DNA from: an uncultured Chiayiivirga sp.
Lineage (GTDB): Bacteria; Pseudomonadota; Gammaproteobacteria; Xanthomonadales; Xanthomonadaceae
NCBI GenBank assembly: GCA_934525595.1
Contig: CAKSZJ010000016.1
Coordinates: 8,172-72,171, forward strand
DNA length: 64,000 nucleotides
Direction: 5' to 3'
Shown here: positions 55,646 to 64,000 of the stretch, in pieces
Layout: each line of letters begins with the position of its first letter
How positions within the stretch are numbered: the stretch's first letter is position 1
Notes under the pieces: generated by a model
The model's input: the letters and a program-made list of their open reading frames with translations, nothing else
The model's database searches: none
What the model was told of the DNA's origin: nothing
Position numbers and translations under genes: made by a program

Positions 55646-55675
55646 CCCCAAGCAGGTTTGTCCCCTGACTTGGGG
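55646..55675 (-). promoter_or_regulatory. Inverted repeat in the leader of the LysM gene
   Basis: CCCCAAG (55646-55652) and CTTGGGG (55669-55675) form a perfect seven-base stem with a 16-base loop, ending about 20 bases before the start codon on the minus strand. It may affect translation or be an operator. Confidence 0.35.
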
Positions 55676-55825
55676 TTGAATATAGCGGAAAACCGTGAAG
55701 AAACGAAACAGGCCGTGCAGGCCCGCGGCGGCGGTCGGTCGGGCCGCTACACTGTCTGGCCCAAACGTGTCCGATCGGGCGATCATCGCCTTGATTCTTC
55801 CGGGCCAGGAGCCCATCTTCCCGCC

Positions 55826-56335
55826 ATGGCCAAACTCACCATCCTCGAATTCCCGGATCCTCGCCTGCGCACCGTGGCGCGCGCGGTCGACCCCGCCGAG
55901 CTGGACGACGCCTTCCGGGCGCACGTCGCCGACATGTTCGAAACCATGTACGAGGCGCCGGGCATCGGTCTTGCGGCCAGTCAGGTCGACGACCATCGGC
56001 GCTTCATGGTGATCGACGTGTCCGAGGCGCGCGACGAGCGGCGCGTGTTCGTCAATCCGCGCATCGTCTCCCGTGAGGGCGAGCAGGTCTGCCAGGAGGG
56101 CTGTCTCTCGGTGCCGACGATCAACGCCGACGTGACCCGCGCCGCCTCCATCGTGGTAGAGGCGCTGGACGAGCACGGCGCGCCGTTCGAACTGGCCGCC
56201 GACGGCCTGCTGGCGGTGTGCATCCAGCACGAGATGGACCACCTCGAAGGCAAGCTCTTCATCGACTACCTCTCCCCGCTCAAGCGCGACATGGTCAAAC
56301 GCAAGCTGGCCAAGCTGCGCCGCAGCGCGGCCTGA
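55826..56335 (+). CDS. def: Peptide deformylase Def
   Basis: A 169-residue metalloenzyme that removes the formyl group from new proteins. All three motifs are present: [16 protein letters not shown] (metal-binding Cys) and QHEMDHLEG (HEXXH). Its length is typical. A candidate TACACT -10 box at 55748-55753 precedes it. It forms an operon with fmt (65-base gap), which adds the formyl group to initiator tRNA. Confidence 0.96.
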   Translation: MAKLTILEFPDPRLRTVARAVDPAELDDAFRAHVADMFETMYEAPGIGLAASQVDDHRRFMVIDVSEARDERRVFVNPRIVSREGEQVCQEGCLSVPTINADVTRAASIVVEALDEHGAPFELAADGLLAVCIQHEMDHLEGKLFIDYLSPLKRDMVKRKLAKLRRSAA

Positions 56336-56400
56336 TTCCGCCTCCACCCGCTGTTCCGGCGCGCGGCCTGTCCGCGCGTCTTCGTTTCCGAAGGAATGAA

Positions 56401-57318
56401 ATGCCGCTCCGATTGCTGTTCGCCGGCACCCCCGACTTCGCCGTGCCCAGCCTGCGCGCCGCGCTGCAAGGCGGCGACCTGCTCGCTGTGCTGACCCAGC
56501 CCGATCGCCCCGCCGGGCGCGGTCGCCAGCCGCAGATGAGCGCGGTCAAGCAGGTTGCGCTCGAAAACGGCGTGCCGGTACTGCAGCCGCATACCCTGCG
56601 TGAGGCCGAGGTGCAGGCGCAGCTGGCGGCGTTCCAGCCGGACCTGCTGATCGTTGTCGCCTACGGGTTGATCCTGCCGCAGGCAGTGCTCGACATCCCG
56701 AGCTTCGGCGCCTGGAACGTGCACGCCTCGCTGCTGCCGCGCTGGCGCGGCGCGGCGCCGATCCAGCGCGCGATCGAGGCCGGTGACGGCGAGACCGGTG
56801 TCTGCCTGATGCAGATGGAGAAGGGCCTGGACACCGGTCCGGTGCTGCTGCGCGCGCGTACGCCGATCGGCGCGGACGAGACCGGCGGATGCCTGCATGA
56901 CCGCCTCGCCGCGCTGGGAGCGGATGTGCTCGCCGAAGGTCTGGCGCGATTGCGCGCCGGAGACGTGCCTCCCGCCCAGCCCCAGGATGCTGCGCTGGCC
57001 ACCTATGCGAACAAACTCGACAAGGCCGAGGCGCAGCTCGACTGGGCCGATTCAGCCGCGATGCTCGCGCGCCGCATCCGCACTTTCAATCCATGGCCGA
57101 TGGCCGAAGTACGGCTCGATGGCGAGCGCCTGCGCATTCATCGCGCCGTGGCCGTCGACGGTCATGGCGAACCCGGTTCGGTGCTGGCGGCCGGACGCGA
57201 CGGCATCGTGGTGGCGTGTGGCGAAGGCGCACTGCGGCTGGAGGTGGTGCAGCGCGACGGCGGGCGCCCCGTCACGGCGGCCGATTATCTGAACGCGCAC
57301 CCTGGCCTGCGGCGGTGA
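56401..57318 (+). CDS. fmt: Methionyl-tRNA formyltransferase Fmt
   Basis: A 305-residue enzyme. [14 protein letters not shown] opens the formyltransferase domain, [20 protein letters not shown] contains the catalytic His and the SLLP motif, and the C-terminal OB-like domain has [11 protein letters not shown]. An AAGGAA ribosome-binding site precedes the ATG. Its stop overlaps the GTG start of rsmB (GTGA), the usual def-fmt-rsmB operon order. Confidence 0.96.
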   Translation: MPLRLLFAGTPDFAVPSLRAALQGGDLLAVLTQPDRPAGRGRQPQMSAVKQVALENGVPVLQPHTLREAEVQAQLAAFQPDLLIVVAYGLILPQAVLDIPSFGAWNVHASLLPRWRGAAPIQRAIEAGDGETGVCLMQMEKGLDTGPVLLRARTPIGADETGGCLHDRLAALGADVLAEGLARLRAGDVPPAQPQDAALATYANKLDKAEAQLDWADSAAMLARRIRTFNPWPMAEVRLDGERLRIHRAVAVDGHGEPGSVLAAGRDGIVVACGEGALRLEVVQRDGGRPVTAADYLNAHPGLRR

Positions 57319-58673
57319 GCGCGATCGCAGGTGCGATGCCGCGCGCTCTTGCGGCTGAAGTGATCGAAGCGGTGCGCTTCGACGGGCGCTCGCTCAAGGC
57401 GGTGCTGCCCGATGCGCTGGCGCGGCTGCGCGATCCGCGCGATCGGGCGCTGTGCGAGGCGATTGTCTTCGAGGCGATGCGCTGGTTGCCGCGCTACGAA
57501 TTCTGGCTGGGCCGGCTGCTCGATCGCCCACTGCCCGCCGCGGCGCGGCGGATCCACGCGTTGCTGCTGGGCGGCTTCGCCCAGCTGGACGCGATGGGGC
57601 TGTCCGACTACGCCGCGATTTCGGCGACCGCGGAAGCCGCGCGTACGCTGCGCCAACCGCGCCTCGTCGGCCTGGTCAACGCGATACTGCGGCGCTTCGG
57701 GCGCGAGCGCGAGGCGCTGCGCGCCGCCCTGGATTCCAGTCCCGCGGCCGCGGCCGCCCATCCCCGCTGGCTGCTGGATCGCATCGTGGCCAACTGGCCG
57801 CAGGACGCGGCGCGCATCGTGGACGGCAACAACGCCCAGGCGCCGATGTGGCTGAGGGTCAACCGCCGCCGCGCCACCCGCGAGGCCTACGCCGCGATGC
57901 TGGCCGCGGAGGGCATCGAATGCGAACCGGTCGGGGGCGCTCCGCAGGCGCTGCGCCTGGCGCGGCCGGTTGCGCCCACGCGCCTGCCCGGCTGGAGCGA
58001 AGGTCTGGTTTCGGTACAGGATCTCTCGGCGCAGTGCGCGGTGCCGCTGCTGGATGCGCAGCCCGGCGATCGCGTGCTCGACATCGGCGCCGCGCCCGGC
58101 GGCAAGACCGCGCAAATCCTCGAAACCTTCGAGGCGCTCGGTGAGGTGGTGGCGCTCGACATCGATGGCGCGCGGCTGGCGCGCGTGGAAGGCACGCTGG
58201 CCCGCCTCGGACTGTCGGCGCGCTGCATCCAGGGTGATGCGGCGCGTCCGGCTGACTGGTGGGATGGCGTCGGGTTCGATCGCATCCTGCTCGACGCGCC
58301 CTGTTCGGCCACCGGCGTCATCCGCCGCCAGCCGGACATCAAGTGGCACCGGCGCGAGGAAGACATCGCGGCCCTGGCGCAGCGGCAGGCGGCGCTGCTC
58401 GATGCCGCCTGGCCTATGCTGCGCCCGGGCGGGCGTCTAGTCTATGCGACCTGTTCCGTGCTCCGGGACGAGAACGACCGCCAGATCGATGCCTTCCTTG
58501 CACGCACGCCCGCTGCCCGCGCCATCCTTCCGCCCGATGACTTCGGCCTTCGCGTCGGTGCGGGCGTGCAGCGCTTTCCGCAGGGCAACGGTGGTGACGG
58601 GTTCTTTTACGCAATCCTCGCCAAGCAGGGCGCTGGCGATCCTGCTGATCCTGGCGCTGGCCGGATGCGGTGA
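57315..58673 (+). CDS. rsmB: 16S rRNA (cytosine-967-C5)-methyltransferase RsmB
   Basis: About 452 residues. An N-terminal NusB-like RNA-binding domain (to about 140) precedes the methyltransferase with [16 protein letters not shown] (SAM), [19 protein letters not shown] (PC motif) and [12 protein letters not shown] (catalytic Cys in TCS). It methylates C967 of 16S rRNA. I start at GTG 57315 because of the overlap with fmt; an ATG at 57336 is an alternative. The last 80 bases overlap the beginning of the DUF4390 gene in another frame; the C-terminal tail ADPGAGRMR is therefore likely an extension through that overlap. Confidence 0.94.
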   Translation: MSAIAGAMPRALAAEVIEAVRFDGRSLKAVLPDALARLRDPRDRALCEAIVFEAMRWLPRYEFWLGRLLDRPLPAAARRIHALLLGGFAQLDAMGLSDYAAISATAEAARTLRQPRLVGLVNAILRRFGREREALRAALDSSPAAAAAHPRWLLDRIVANWPQDAARIVDGNNAQAPMWLRVNRRRATREAYAAMLAAEGIECEPVGGAPQALRLARPVAPTRLPGWSEGLVSVQDLSAQCAVPLLDAQPGDRVLDIGAAPGGKTAQILETFEALGEVVALDIDGARLARVEGTLARLGLSARCIQGDAARPADWWDGVGFDRILLDAPCSATGVIRRQPDIKWHRREEDIAALAQRQAALLDAAWPMLRPGGRLVYATCSVLRDENDRQIDAFLARTPAARAILPPDDFGLRVGAGVQRFPQGNGGDGFFYAILAKQGAGDPADPGAGRMR

Positions 58674-59124
58674 CGCGCCGCAGCGCGCCAGCATCAGCGC
58701 TGCGCGCGCGGTCCCCGGGCCGGACGGGCTGGTGCTGGAGGTGACGCAGCGCATCGAGCTGTCCCAGTCGATGCACGCCGCACTCGACCACGGCATCGCG
58801 CTGCGCCTGGTCTATCGCATCGATGCCTGCGGCCACGTGCGCCGGCGTGCGCTGTGGCTGCGCCACGCCCCGCTCAAGCGGCAATATGAGCTGCAGCGTG
58901 AAGGTGATGCCGAAGTTCGTGGCTTCGCCCGCCTGCCGCTGCTGGCCGCCGCGCTGGATCGGGTCCGCCTGCCGCTCGACCTTCCCGGCGACGCGCAGTG
59001 CGAAGGGCATGTGCAGGTTCGCCTGGATCCGGCCGCGCTGCCGACTCCGCTGCGCTTTCCCGCCTTCCTGGAGCCGGAGCAGTGGCGCCTGGCCTCCGCG
59101 CGGTTTTCCTGGGCCGCGCAATGA
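58594..59124 (+). CDS. DUF4390 lipoprotein
   Basis: About 176 residues from a GTG start, with a lipoprotein signal ([13 protein letters not shown], Cys about 24) and a DUF4390 domain (VPGPDGLVLEVTQRIELS). DUF4390 proteins are small periplasmic proteins of unknown function almost always encoded between rsmB and ntrY, as here. The start is uncertain (GTG at 58591 or 58594, inside the rsmB end). Its stop overlaps the ntrY start by four bases (ATGA), implying coupling to the sensor kinase. Confidence 0.8.
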   Translation: MTGSFTQSSPSRALAILLILALAGCGDAPQRASISAARAVPGPDGLVLEVTQRIELSQSMHAALDHGIALRLVYRIDACGHVRRRALWLRHAPLKRQYELQREGDAEVRGFARLPLLAAALDRVRLPLDLPGDAQCEGHVQVRLDPAALPTPLRFPAFLEPEQWRLASARFSWAAQ

Positions 59125-61250
59125 GCACCTTCCGCCGCGCCCGCGCCGTTCGCATCACCCTTGCCGTGCTGCTGCTCACCGCCCTGCTGGCCGGGCTTTA
59201 TCTGGTCGCCGGCGCCCAGGGTCTGGGGCCGCGCTATGCGCGCTGGTATCCGGCCGTGTTTGCCACCACGCTGGGCGCGCTTGCGCTGCTCTCGATCGCC
59301 ATTGCGCTGCGGCTCTGGCGCCTGCGCCGCCAGCTTGTGCGCGGCGAGCCCGGCGCTCGCCTGACGCGTCGCCTGCTGCTGCTGCTGGTGCTTCTGGCGC
59401 TGCCGCCGCTGGTGCTGGTCTACGGCTTCGGCGTGCGCTTCATCGGCGCGACGGTGGATTCCTGGCTTCCGGCGAACAACGCAGACGCGCTGTCCGACGC
59501 GCTGGCGCTCGGCCAGCGCTACCTGGACGAGCGCATCGCCGAAGCGCGCGCCGCCACCGAGCGCAGCGCCAGGGATCTCTCCATCCCCGGAGGCGACGGG
59601 CTGGACGCGGCGCTGGAAGACGCGCTCGACGCCAGCGGCGCGCGCCAGATGGCGGTGTTCGAACCGGACGGCCGCACGCGCGCGGTGGCCGCCGCCGATC
59701 CGGCCCTGCTGCTGCCCGAGCCGCCGCAGGACGAGGCGCGCCTGGCGCTGCGCAATCGCGCCCTGTACGCCGCCACCGAGCGCGACGGCGAGGGGCTGCG
59801 CATCCGCATCCTGGCCGCACTGCCGGGCGACCGCATCCTGCAGGCGCTGTACGAGCTGCCGCCCGAGGCCGCGGCGCAGGCGCTGCGGGTCGAATCCGCC
59901 GTGCACGCCGCTTCGCGCGCGCAGTTCCTGCGCGAATCGCTGAAGCTCGCCTTCATCCTGATCCTGAGTCTGGTGCTGCTGCTGTCCCTGTTCGCCACGG
60001 TGCTGGTCTCGTTCGGACTGGCGCGGCGTCTGGTGGCGCCGATCGCGCGCCTCTCCACCGCCACGCGGCGCATCGCCGAAGGCCGCTTCGATGCCCAGCT
60101 TCCCGAGGGAGAGGACGACGAACTCGGCTTCCTGGTGCAGTCGTTCAACCGCATGACCCGCGAACTGGAGCTGTCCCGCGCCCGCGAGCGCGCGAGCGCC
60201 GAGGACAACGAGCGCCAGCGCGCCTTTCTGGAAACCGTGCTGGCCCACCTGACCTCCGGCGTACTGGTGGTGGATGCCGATCTCCAGCTGCGCAGCATGA
60301 ACGCCACGGCTCGCCAGATGCTCGGATTGGCGCCCGACCAGACTACGGTCTGGCCGCTGGCTGAACTGCGCCGCATTGCGCCGCAGGCGGCGGGGCTGGT
60401 CGGCACGCTGCTCAAGCGCCTTCGCGACGGCACGCGCGAGTGGCGCGAGGAAGTGACCCTCGATGGCAGTGGCGCCACGCCACGGGTCCTGCTCCTGCGC
60501 GGTGCGCGTCTTCCCGGCGAGGGCGCGGTGGCGGTGTTCGACGACGCCACCGTCATCGAGCGCGCCCAGCGCGATGCCGCCTGGGCCGAGGTGGCGCGCC
60601 GTCTGGCGCACGAGATCAAGAACCCGCTGACCCCGATCCAGCTGGCGGCCGAGCGCCTGCGGCGCCGCGTGCTGCCCAAGCTGGATGAAGACGACGCCCA
60701 GGTGCTCGATCGCGCCACCCACACCATCGTGGCCCAGGTGGATGCGCTCAAGGCCATGGTCAACAGCTTCGGCGACTATGCCCGCCCCCCGAGCCTCGTG
60801 CTGGCGCAGCTCGATCTCAATCGTCTGGTTGGCGAAGTGCTGGATCTCTACGAACACGACCAGCGACTGGGGCTGGTCCGCGCCCTCGCAGCGGATCTTC
60901 CCGCCGTGCAGGCCGATGCCGGGCGCATCCGCCAGGTGCTGCACAACCTCGTCAAGAACGCGATCGAGGCCTGCGCCGAGCGCAGCAGACCCTGGATCGA
61001 AGTGGCGACGAGGCGGGTGGAAGAGGGCGGGCGCAGCTTCGTCGAGCTGAGCGTGGCCGATGACGGCCCCGGTCTGCCGGAAGGCTTCGACCTGCACTGG
61101 TTCGAGCCTTACCGCAGCACCAAGCCGCGGGGTACCGGGCTCGGTCTCGCAATCGTGGCGCGCATCGCCCAGGAGCACGGCGCGCGTTTCGAAGCGCGCC
61201 GCCGCGCCGAGGGCGGCGCCATGTTCATCCTGAGGCTGCCGACGGGCTGA
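59121..61250 (+). CDS. NtrY-type sensor histidine kinase
   Basis: A 709-residue membrane kinase. It has two N-terminal helices, a third at about 85-110, a periplasmic sensor region (about 110-270), a fourth helix (about 275-300), HAMP (PIARLSTATRRIAEGRFD), PAS-like domain, the phosphorylation box RLAHEIKNPLTPIQLAAERL (His about 496) and the ATPase domain (NLVKNAIEAC, DDGPGLP, GTGLGLAIV). This is the NtrY architecture, linked to nitrogen or envelope/redox regulation. The NtrX response regulator normally follows directly but is absent: the next gene is a GAF-domain gene 265 bases away. Confidence 0.9.
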   Translation: MSTFRRARAVRITLAVLLLTALLAGLYLVAGAQGLGPRYARWYPAVFATTLGALALLSIAIALRLWRLRRQLVRGEPGARLTRRLLLLLVLLALPPLVLVYGFGVRFIGATVDSWLPANNADALSDALALGQRYLDERIAEARAATERSARDLSIPGGDGLDAALEDALDASGARQMAVFEPDGRTRAVAAADPALLLPEPPQDEARLALRNRALYAATERDGEGLRIRILAALPGDRILQALYELPPEAAAQALRVESAVHAASRAQFLRESLKLAFILILSLVLLLSLFATVLVSFGLARRLVAPIARLSTATRRIAEGRFDAQLPEGEDDELGFLVQSFNRMTRELELSRARERASAEDNERQRAFLETVLAHLTSGVLVVDADLQLRSMNATARQMLGLAPDQTTVWPLAELRRIAPQAAGLVGTLLKRLRDGTREWREEVTLDGSGATPRVLLLRGARLPGEGAVAVFDDATVIERAQRDAAWAEVARRLAHEIKNPLTPIQLAAERLRRRVLPKLDEDDAQVLDRATHTIVAQVDALKAMVNSFGDYARPPSLVLAQLDLNRLVGEVLDLYEHDQRLGLVRALAADLPAVQADAGRIRQVLHNLVKNAIEACAERSRPWIEVATRRVEEGGRSFVELSVADDGPGLPEGFDLHWFEPYRSTKPRGTGLGLAIVARIAQEHGARFEARRRAEGGAMFILRLPTG

Positions 61251-61515
61251 AGCGTGAAGCGAAGTCGCGTCGTGGTTGCGGACCAAACTTGTTTCCGGGG
61301 GATCGGGATGGGCCGGCGCTTGTTCGTGACTGGTGCGCCACTGGAATTGGACGGGCGTTGTCGTCGCTTCGGGGTCCGGAAGCATTTCGCCTGCCGATCG
61401 GCTTTTGCAGCGCAAAATACAGCCTTCCGCGGACAGCGGTAGGCTTGTGGGTACCGCGACGCGTGCCCCGGCACGAATATTCTCCGGTGCGGAACGCAAA
61501 CGAGGAATCAGTGCA

Positions 61516-62043
61516 ATGCGCTGTCCCGCGATTTCTCCCGACGAGCCCGAGCGCCTGCGCGCCTTGTCCGATTATGGCCTGGACGACGAACAGCTCGTCC
61601 CCAGCCTGGAGCCGGTGGTGCACATCGCCGCGCGCATGCTGGGCATGCCCGTGGCCGCAGTGAACATGATCGGCAGCGATCACGTCTTTTTCGCCGCCAG
61701 TGTCGGCGTGGGGGAGGTGGACATGAGCCGCGACGTGTCTTTCTGCGCCCATGCCATCAACCAGCGCGAGGTCATGGTGGTGTTCGACGCGCGCGAAGAC
61801 GAGCGCTTCCACGACAATCCACTCGTAGAAGGGCCCAACGGCATACGGTTTTATGCCGGCGTTCCGCTGGTGACCCCGGAAGGCCACGCCATGGGCGCGC
61901 TGTGCGTGATCGACAGCGTGCCGCGTCCGGATTTCTCCGAGGACGATCGCAATCGCCTGCTGGAACTGGCGAAAATGACGTCCGACCGGCTGGAGCTTCG
62001 CCGCATCGCCACCGCCGCGCAGCGCAGCCGCCCCAGTTTCTAG
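61516..62043 (+). CDS. GAF-domain protein, 5-prime part of an interrupted GAF-PAS-GGDEF-EAL gene
   Basis: 175 codons forming one GAF domain: LSDYGLDDEQLVPSLEPVVH, DVSFCAHAINQREVMVVFDA, GIRFYAGVPLVTPEGHAMGALCV. It ends at TAG (62041-62043). The same frame continues for nine codons before a GTG and the next piece, reading EHAGSSSTPVVWFDGARRI, the normal transition from a GAF into a PAS domain. The stop probably arose from CAG (Gln). As a separate product this would be a stand-alone GAF protein. Confidence 0.7.
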   Translation: MRCPAISPDEPERLRALSDYGLDDEQLVPSLEPVVHIAARMLGMPVAAVNMIGSDHVFFAASVGVGEVDMSRDVSFCAHAINQREVMVVFDAREDERFHDNPLVEGPNGIRFYAGVPLVTPEGHAMGALCVIDSVPRPDFSEDDRNRLLELAKMTSDRLELRRIATAAQRSRPSF

Positions 62044-62070
62044 GAACATGCCGGCTCGTCCTCCACGCCC

Positions 62071-63693
62071 GTGGTGTGGTTCGATGGCGCGCGCCGCATC
62101 GTGGCCTGGAACGAGGCCGCCTCCTCCGCGCCGGGCTACGAGAATCAGGAAGGCATCGGAAAACCCATCGACCTGCTGCTCCCTGTCCGCCGCCGCGCGG
62201 ATTTCGCTGCGGTGGTGGCACGGGCGCTGGAACAGGGGTCGCTAGACGGCATCAACGTTCCCTACGAGCTGGATGCACTGCACAAGAACGGCAGCGAAAC
62301 CCGCTTCGGATTCGCCATGTTCTCGTGGAAGGAACCAAAAGGGATTCGCTTCGAAGTGGTGCTCAAGGACATCAGCGTTTCCCGACGCGAAGAGCTGGAG
62401 CTGCGTCGTCAGGTCCATACCGACGCGCTGACGGGGCTGGCCAACCGCGCCTGTTTCTACCATGAGGTCGAGCATGCACTGCGAGATGGCAAGCCTGCCG
62501 CGGTCATGATGATCGACCTGGATGGATTCAAGGATGTCAACGACACCTTTGGCCATCTGCTGGGCGATGTGCTGCAGCAGCAGACGGCACAGCGCCTGCG
62601 CAGTGCCTTCGGCGGTGAGTCGCTCGTGGCGCGCCTGGGAGGAGATGAGTTCGCCGTGCTGCTGCCCGGAATGGAGGATGCAGAAACCGTGATGCGGCTG
62701 GCGAAGGATGCCTGCAGCGAGCTGGCCCGGCCGATCCGCGTGGATGACCAGCAGATGCGCGTGGACGTCAGCTGCGGCGTGGCGCTCGCACCGGAACAGG
62801 CGCAGGAAGCGCTGGAGCTTGCGGGGGCCGCGGACCTTGCGCTGTGCCATGCGAAGGCCAATGGGCGTGGCCGTTGCATGCTGTTCGCACCCGAGCTGCG
62901 CATGGCCGCGGTGGCGCGAAGGCTTTACGGCATGGAGCTGCATCGCGCAGTGGACGAAGGTGAATTCCTGCTGTTCTACCAGCCGCAGGTGCGCCTGAGC
63001 GATGGCATGCTGACCGGTTGCGAGGCTCTATTGCGCTGGAATCATCCCGAGCGCGGGCTGCTGTCGCCCGCGGCATTCCTTCCGGCGCTGGAGGGCAGTC
63101 CGCTGGCGCTTGCCGTCGGTTCCTTCGTGCTGGACGAGGCCTGCGCCCAGGCCGCTTACTGGCGACGCCACGGCGCATATGACCTGCGCATGGGCGTCAA
63201 TCTGTTCGGAGCGCAGTTCCATGCCGGAAACCTGGTGTCGGAAGTGATGGCCACGCTGGCGCGTCACGGCTTGCCGGAAGAGGCGTTGGAGCTGGAGGTT
63301 ACCGAGAACATCGTGCTCGACTGCGATGAAGTCGCCCTGGTCGCACTGGAAAAGCTGCATGCGAAGGGCGTAAGCATCGCCTTCGACGACTTCGGCACCG
63401 GCTATGCGTCCCTGAGCCTGCTCAAGCGCTATCCGCTGAACCGGATCAAGATCGACAAGAACTTCGTCCAGGGCATGCTGGAGTCGCCGCGTGACCTGTC
63501 GCTTACCCGCGCCATTCTCGATATCGCGCGTTCCTTCAACCTGCAGACCATCGCAGAGGGCGTGGAAACGCACGAGCAATGGGAGCATCTGCGCAACGAG
63601 GGATGCCCGGAAGGGCGGGGATACCTGTTCGGAAAGCCGATGCCGGCAGGCGTCTTCGCGCAGCGCTTCAATCTGGGGCAGATGGCTGCCTGA
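62071..63693 (+). CDS. PAS-GGDEF-EAL protein, 3-prime part of the interrupted gene
   Basis: 540 residues from GTG 62071, in frame with the GAF piece before it. PAS (about 1-105, ending LKDISVSRREELE), GGDEF domain with intact GGDEF (190-194) and EAL domain with CEALLRW (about 317-323), NLFGAQFHAG, EVTENIVLD, DDFGTGYASLSLLK and AEGVETHEQ. Both catalytic motifs are complete, so it could make or degrade c-di-GMP. No ribosome-binding site is evident before the GTG. It is best read as the distal part of one GAF-PAS-GGDEF-EAL protein cut by a nonsense change, or as an independently translated protein; the sequence cannot decide. Confidence 0.75.
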   Translation: MVWFDGARRIVAWNEAASSAPGYENQEGIGKPIDLLLPVRRRADFAAVVARALEQGSLDGINVPYELDALHKNGSETRFGFAMFSWKEPKGIRFEVVLKDISVSRREELELRRQVHTDALTGLANRACFYHEVEHALRDGKPAAVMMIDLDGFKDVNDTFGHLLGDVLQQQTAQRLRSAFGGESLVARLGGDEFAVLLPGMEDAETVMRLAKDACSELARPIRVDDQQMRVDVSCGVALAPEQAQEALELAGAADLALCHAKANGRGRCMLFAPELRMAAVARRLYGMELHRAVDEGEFLLFYQPQVRLSDGMLTGCEALLRWNHPERGLLSPAAFLPALEGSPLALAVGSFVLDEACAQAAYWRRHGAYDLRMGVNLFGAQFHAGNLVSEVMATLARHGLPEEALELEVTENIVLDCDEVALVALEKLHAKGVSIAFDDFGTGYASLSLLKRYPLNRIKIDKNFVQGMLESPRDLSLTRAILDIARSFNLQTIAEGVETHEQWEHLRNEGCPEGRGYLFGKPMPAGVFAQRFNLGQMAA

Positions 63694-63923
63694 GTCGTGC
63701 AACTGGCAGCCTGCACGCAGGCCAGAAGCATGTGGCAGCACGATCTTGCGGTGCCGAAGAATCCTTCGATGCGTCGTGGGTGCTGAAGCCCGCCCCGCAC
63801 CGGGTTCAAGGAAAGGCTCCCGCTGTCAGGCCGTGCGAGAGGACATCGCGGCCGGTGTCGGCCACGCCGTCAGTCAGCTCCGCGCTCGTTGATCCGGGCG
63901 GAATGGATTGGTCACGGGGAAGC

Positions 63924-64000
63924 TGGCGCGCCTGGAGGGATTCGAACCCCCGACCAATGGCTTCGGAAGCCACTACTCTATCCGGCTGAGCTACAGGCGC
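63924..64000 (-). tRNA. tRNA-Arg(CCG)
   Basis: A complete cloverleaf on the minus strand: acceptor GCGCCTG/CAGGCGC, D-arm TAGCTCAGCCGGATAGAG, anticodon stem-loop GTGGC-TTCCGAA-GCCAT with anticodon CCG, T-loop TTCGAAT, discriminator G and encoded CCA at 63924-63926. It reads CGG, one of the arginine codons expected to be common in this GC-rich genome. Confidence 0.95.

Noticed and set aside
58812..61499. A very long open frame on the minus strand opposite ntrY (and similar ones opposite the 8-12 kb protease, priA and the 1.4-3.5 kb genes)
   Set aside because: The plus-strand proteins have full domain sets; the opposite frames give Arg/Ala/Gly/His-rich sequence without any motif, a known effect of high GC codon usage.
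62041..62043. TAG as a translated codon (amber suppression or pyrrolysine)
   Set aside because: TAG ends other intact genes in the window (the AAA ATPase at 13569-13571 and the precursor at 16980-16982), so it is an ordinary stop here.

Overview
The window is one continuous, GC-rich (roughly two-thirds G+C) bacterial chromosome segment with tightly packed genes. There is no phage, transposase, integron or CRISPR signature. Gene content and order point to a gammaproteobacterium of the Lysobacterales/Xanthomonadales. The evidence is the run topA, smg/DUF494, dprA, LysM protein, def, fmt, rsmB, DUF4390 protein, ntrY; the bioF-bioH pair beside comF; GTAG-type palindromic repeats near 45.1 kb; and secreted proteins carrying an FA[DN]GFE motif near the C-terminus. 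Genus cannot be fixed from the sequence alone.

Layout. 1-656: the end of putA (proline catabolism). 747-11977: a long minus-strand series covering envelope and lipid functions (uppP, PEBP-like protein, YheT-like hydrolase, PlsC-like acyltransferase, hotdog thioesterase, YkvA/DUF1232 protein, phospholipase D-type lipoprotein, YceI protein, SixA phosphatase) and a large secreted trypsin-like protease. 12093-16498: a Ycf46-like AAA ATPase, bioH, a bioF homologue lacking the PLP lysine, and comF. 16764-19515: the most interesting locus. A 72-residue peptide is followed after 22 bases by an 836-residue protein combining periplasmic TPRs, a membrane helix, an intact GGDEF domain and a C-terminal tetrapyrrole-methylase-fold domain. 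That last domain carries the sequence hallmarks of borosin backbone alpha-N-methyltransferases. I read this as a split borosin RiPP pair whose enzyme is fused to a membrane diguanylate cyclase.

19538-30062: mutM, an EF-hand protein, xthA, priA, a membrane-anchored sigma-region-4-like protein with a DUF3106 partner, a 2OG-Fe(II) oxygenase, an AEC transporter, an HD-like protein, pyrE and a DUF4124 protein. 30014-39541: a purine catabolism island. It has xdhC-xdhB-xdhA on the minus strand and an adenine/adenosine deaminase, 5-hydroxyisourate hydrolase and membrane urate oxidase PuuD on the plus strand, giving adenine > hypoxanthine > xanthine > urate > 5-HIU > OHCU. A secreted-protein gene broken by an in-frame TAA sits in the middle. 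39692-48915: a Na+/H+ antiporter, two SDR oxidoreductases, tex, a small cysteine-rich protein, a secreted zinc metalloprotease and small envelope proteins.

49001-61250: the information-processing block: topA with a Lys/Ala tail, an RDD-pilin fusion, smg, dprA, a LysM protein, def-fmt-rsmB, a DUF4390 lipoprotein, and an NtrY-type kinase without its usual NtrX partner. 61516-63693: a GAF-PAS-GGDEF-EAL gene split by an in-frame TAG. 63924-64000: tRNA-Arg(CCG). Overlapping starts and stops (ATGA/GTGA) are frequent, so many neighbouring genes are probably co-translated.
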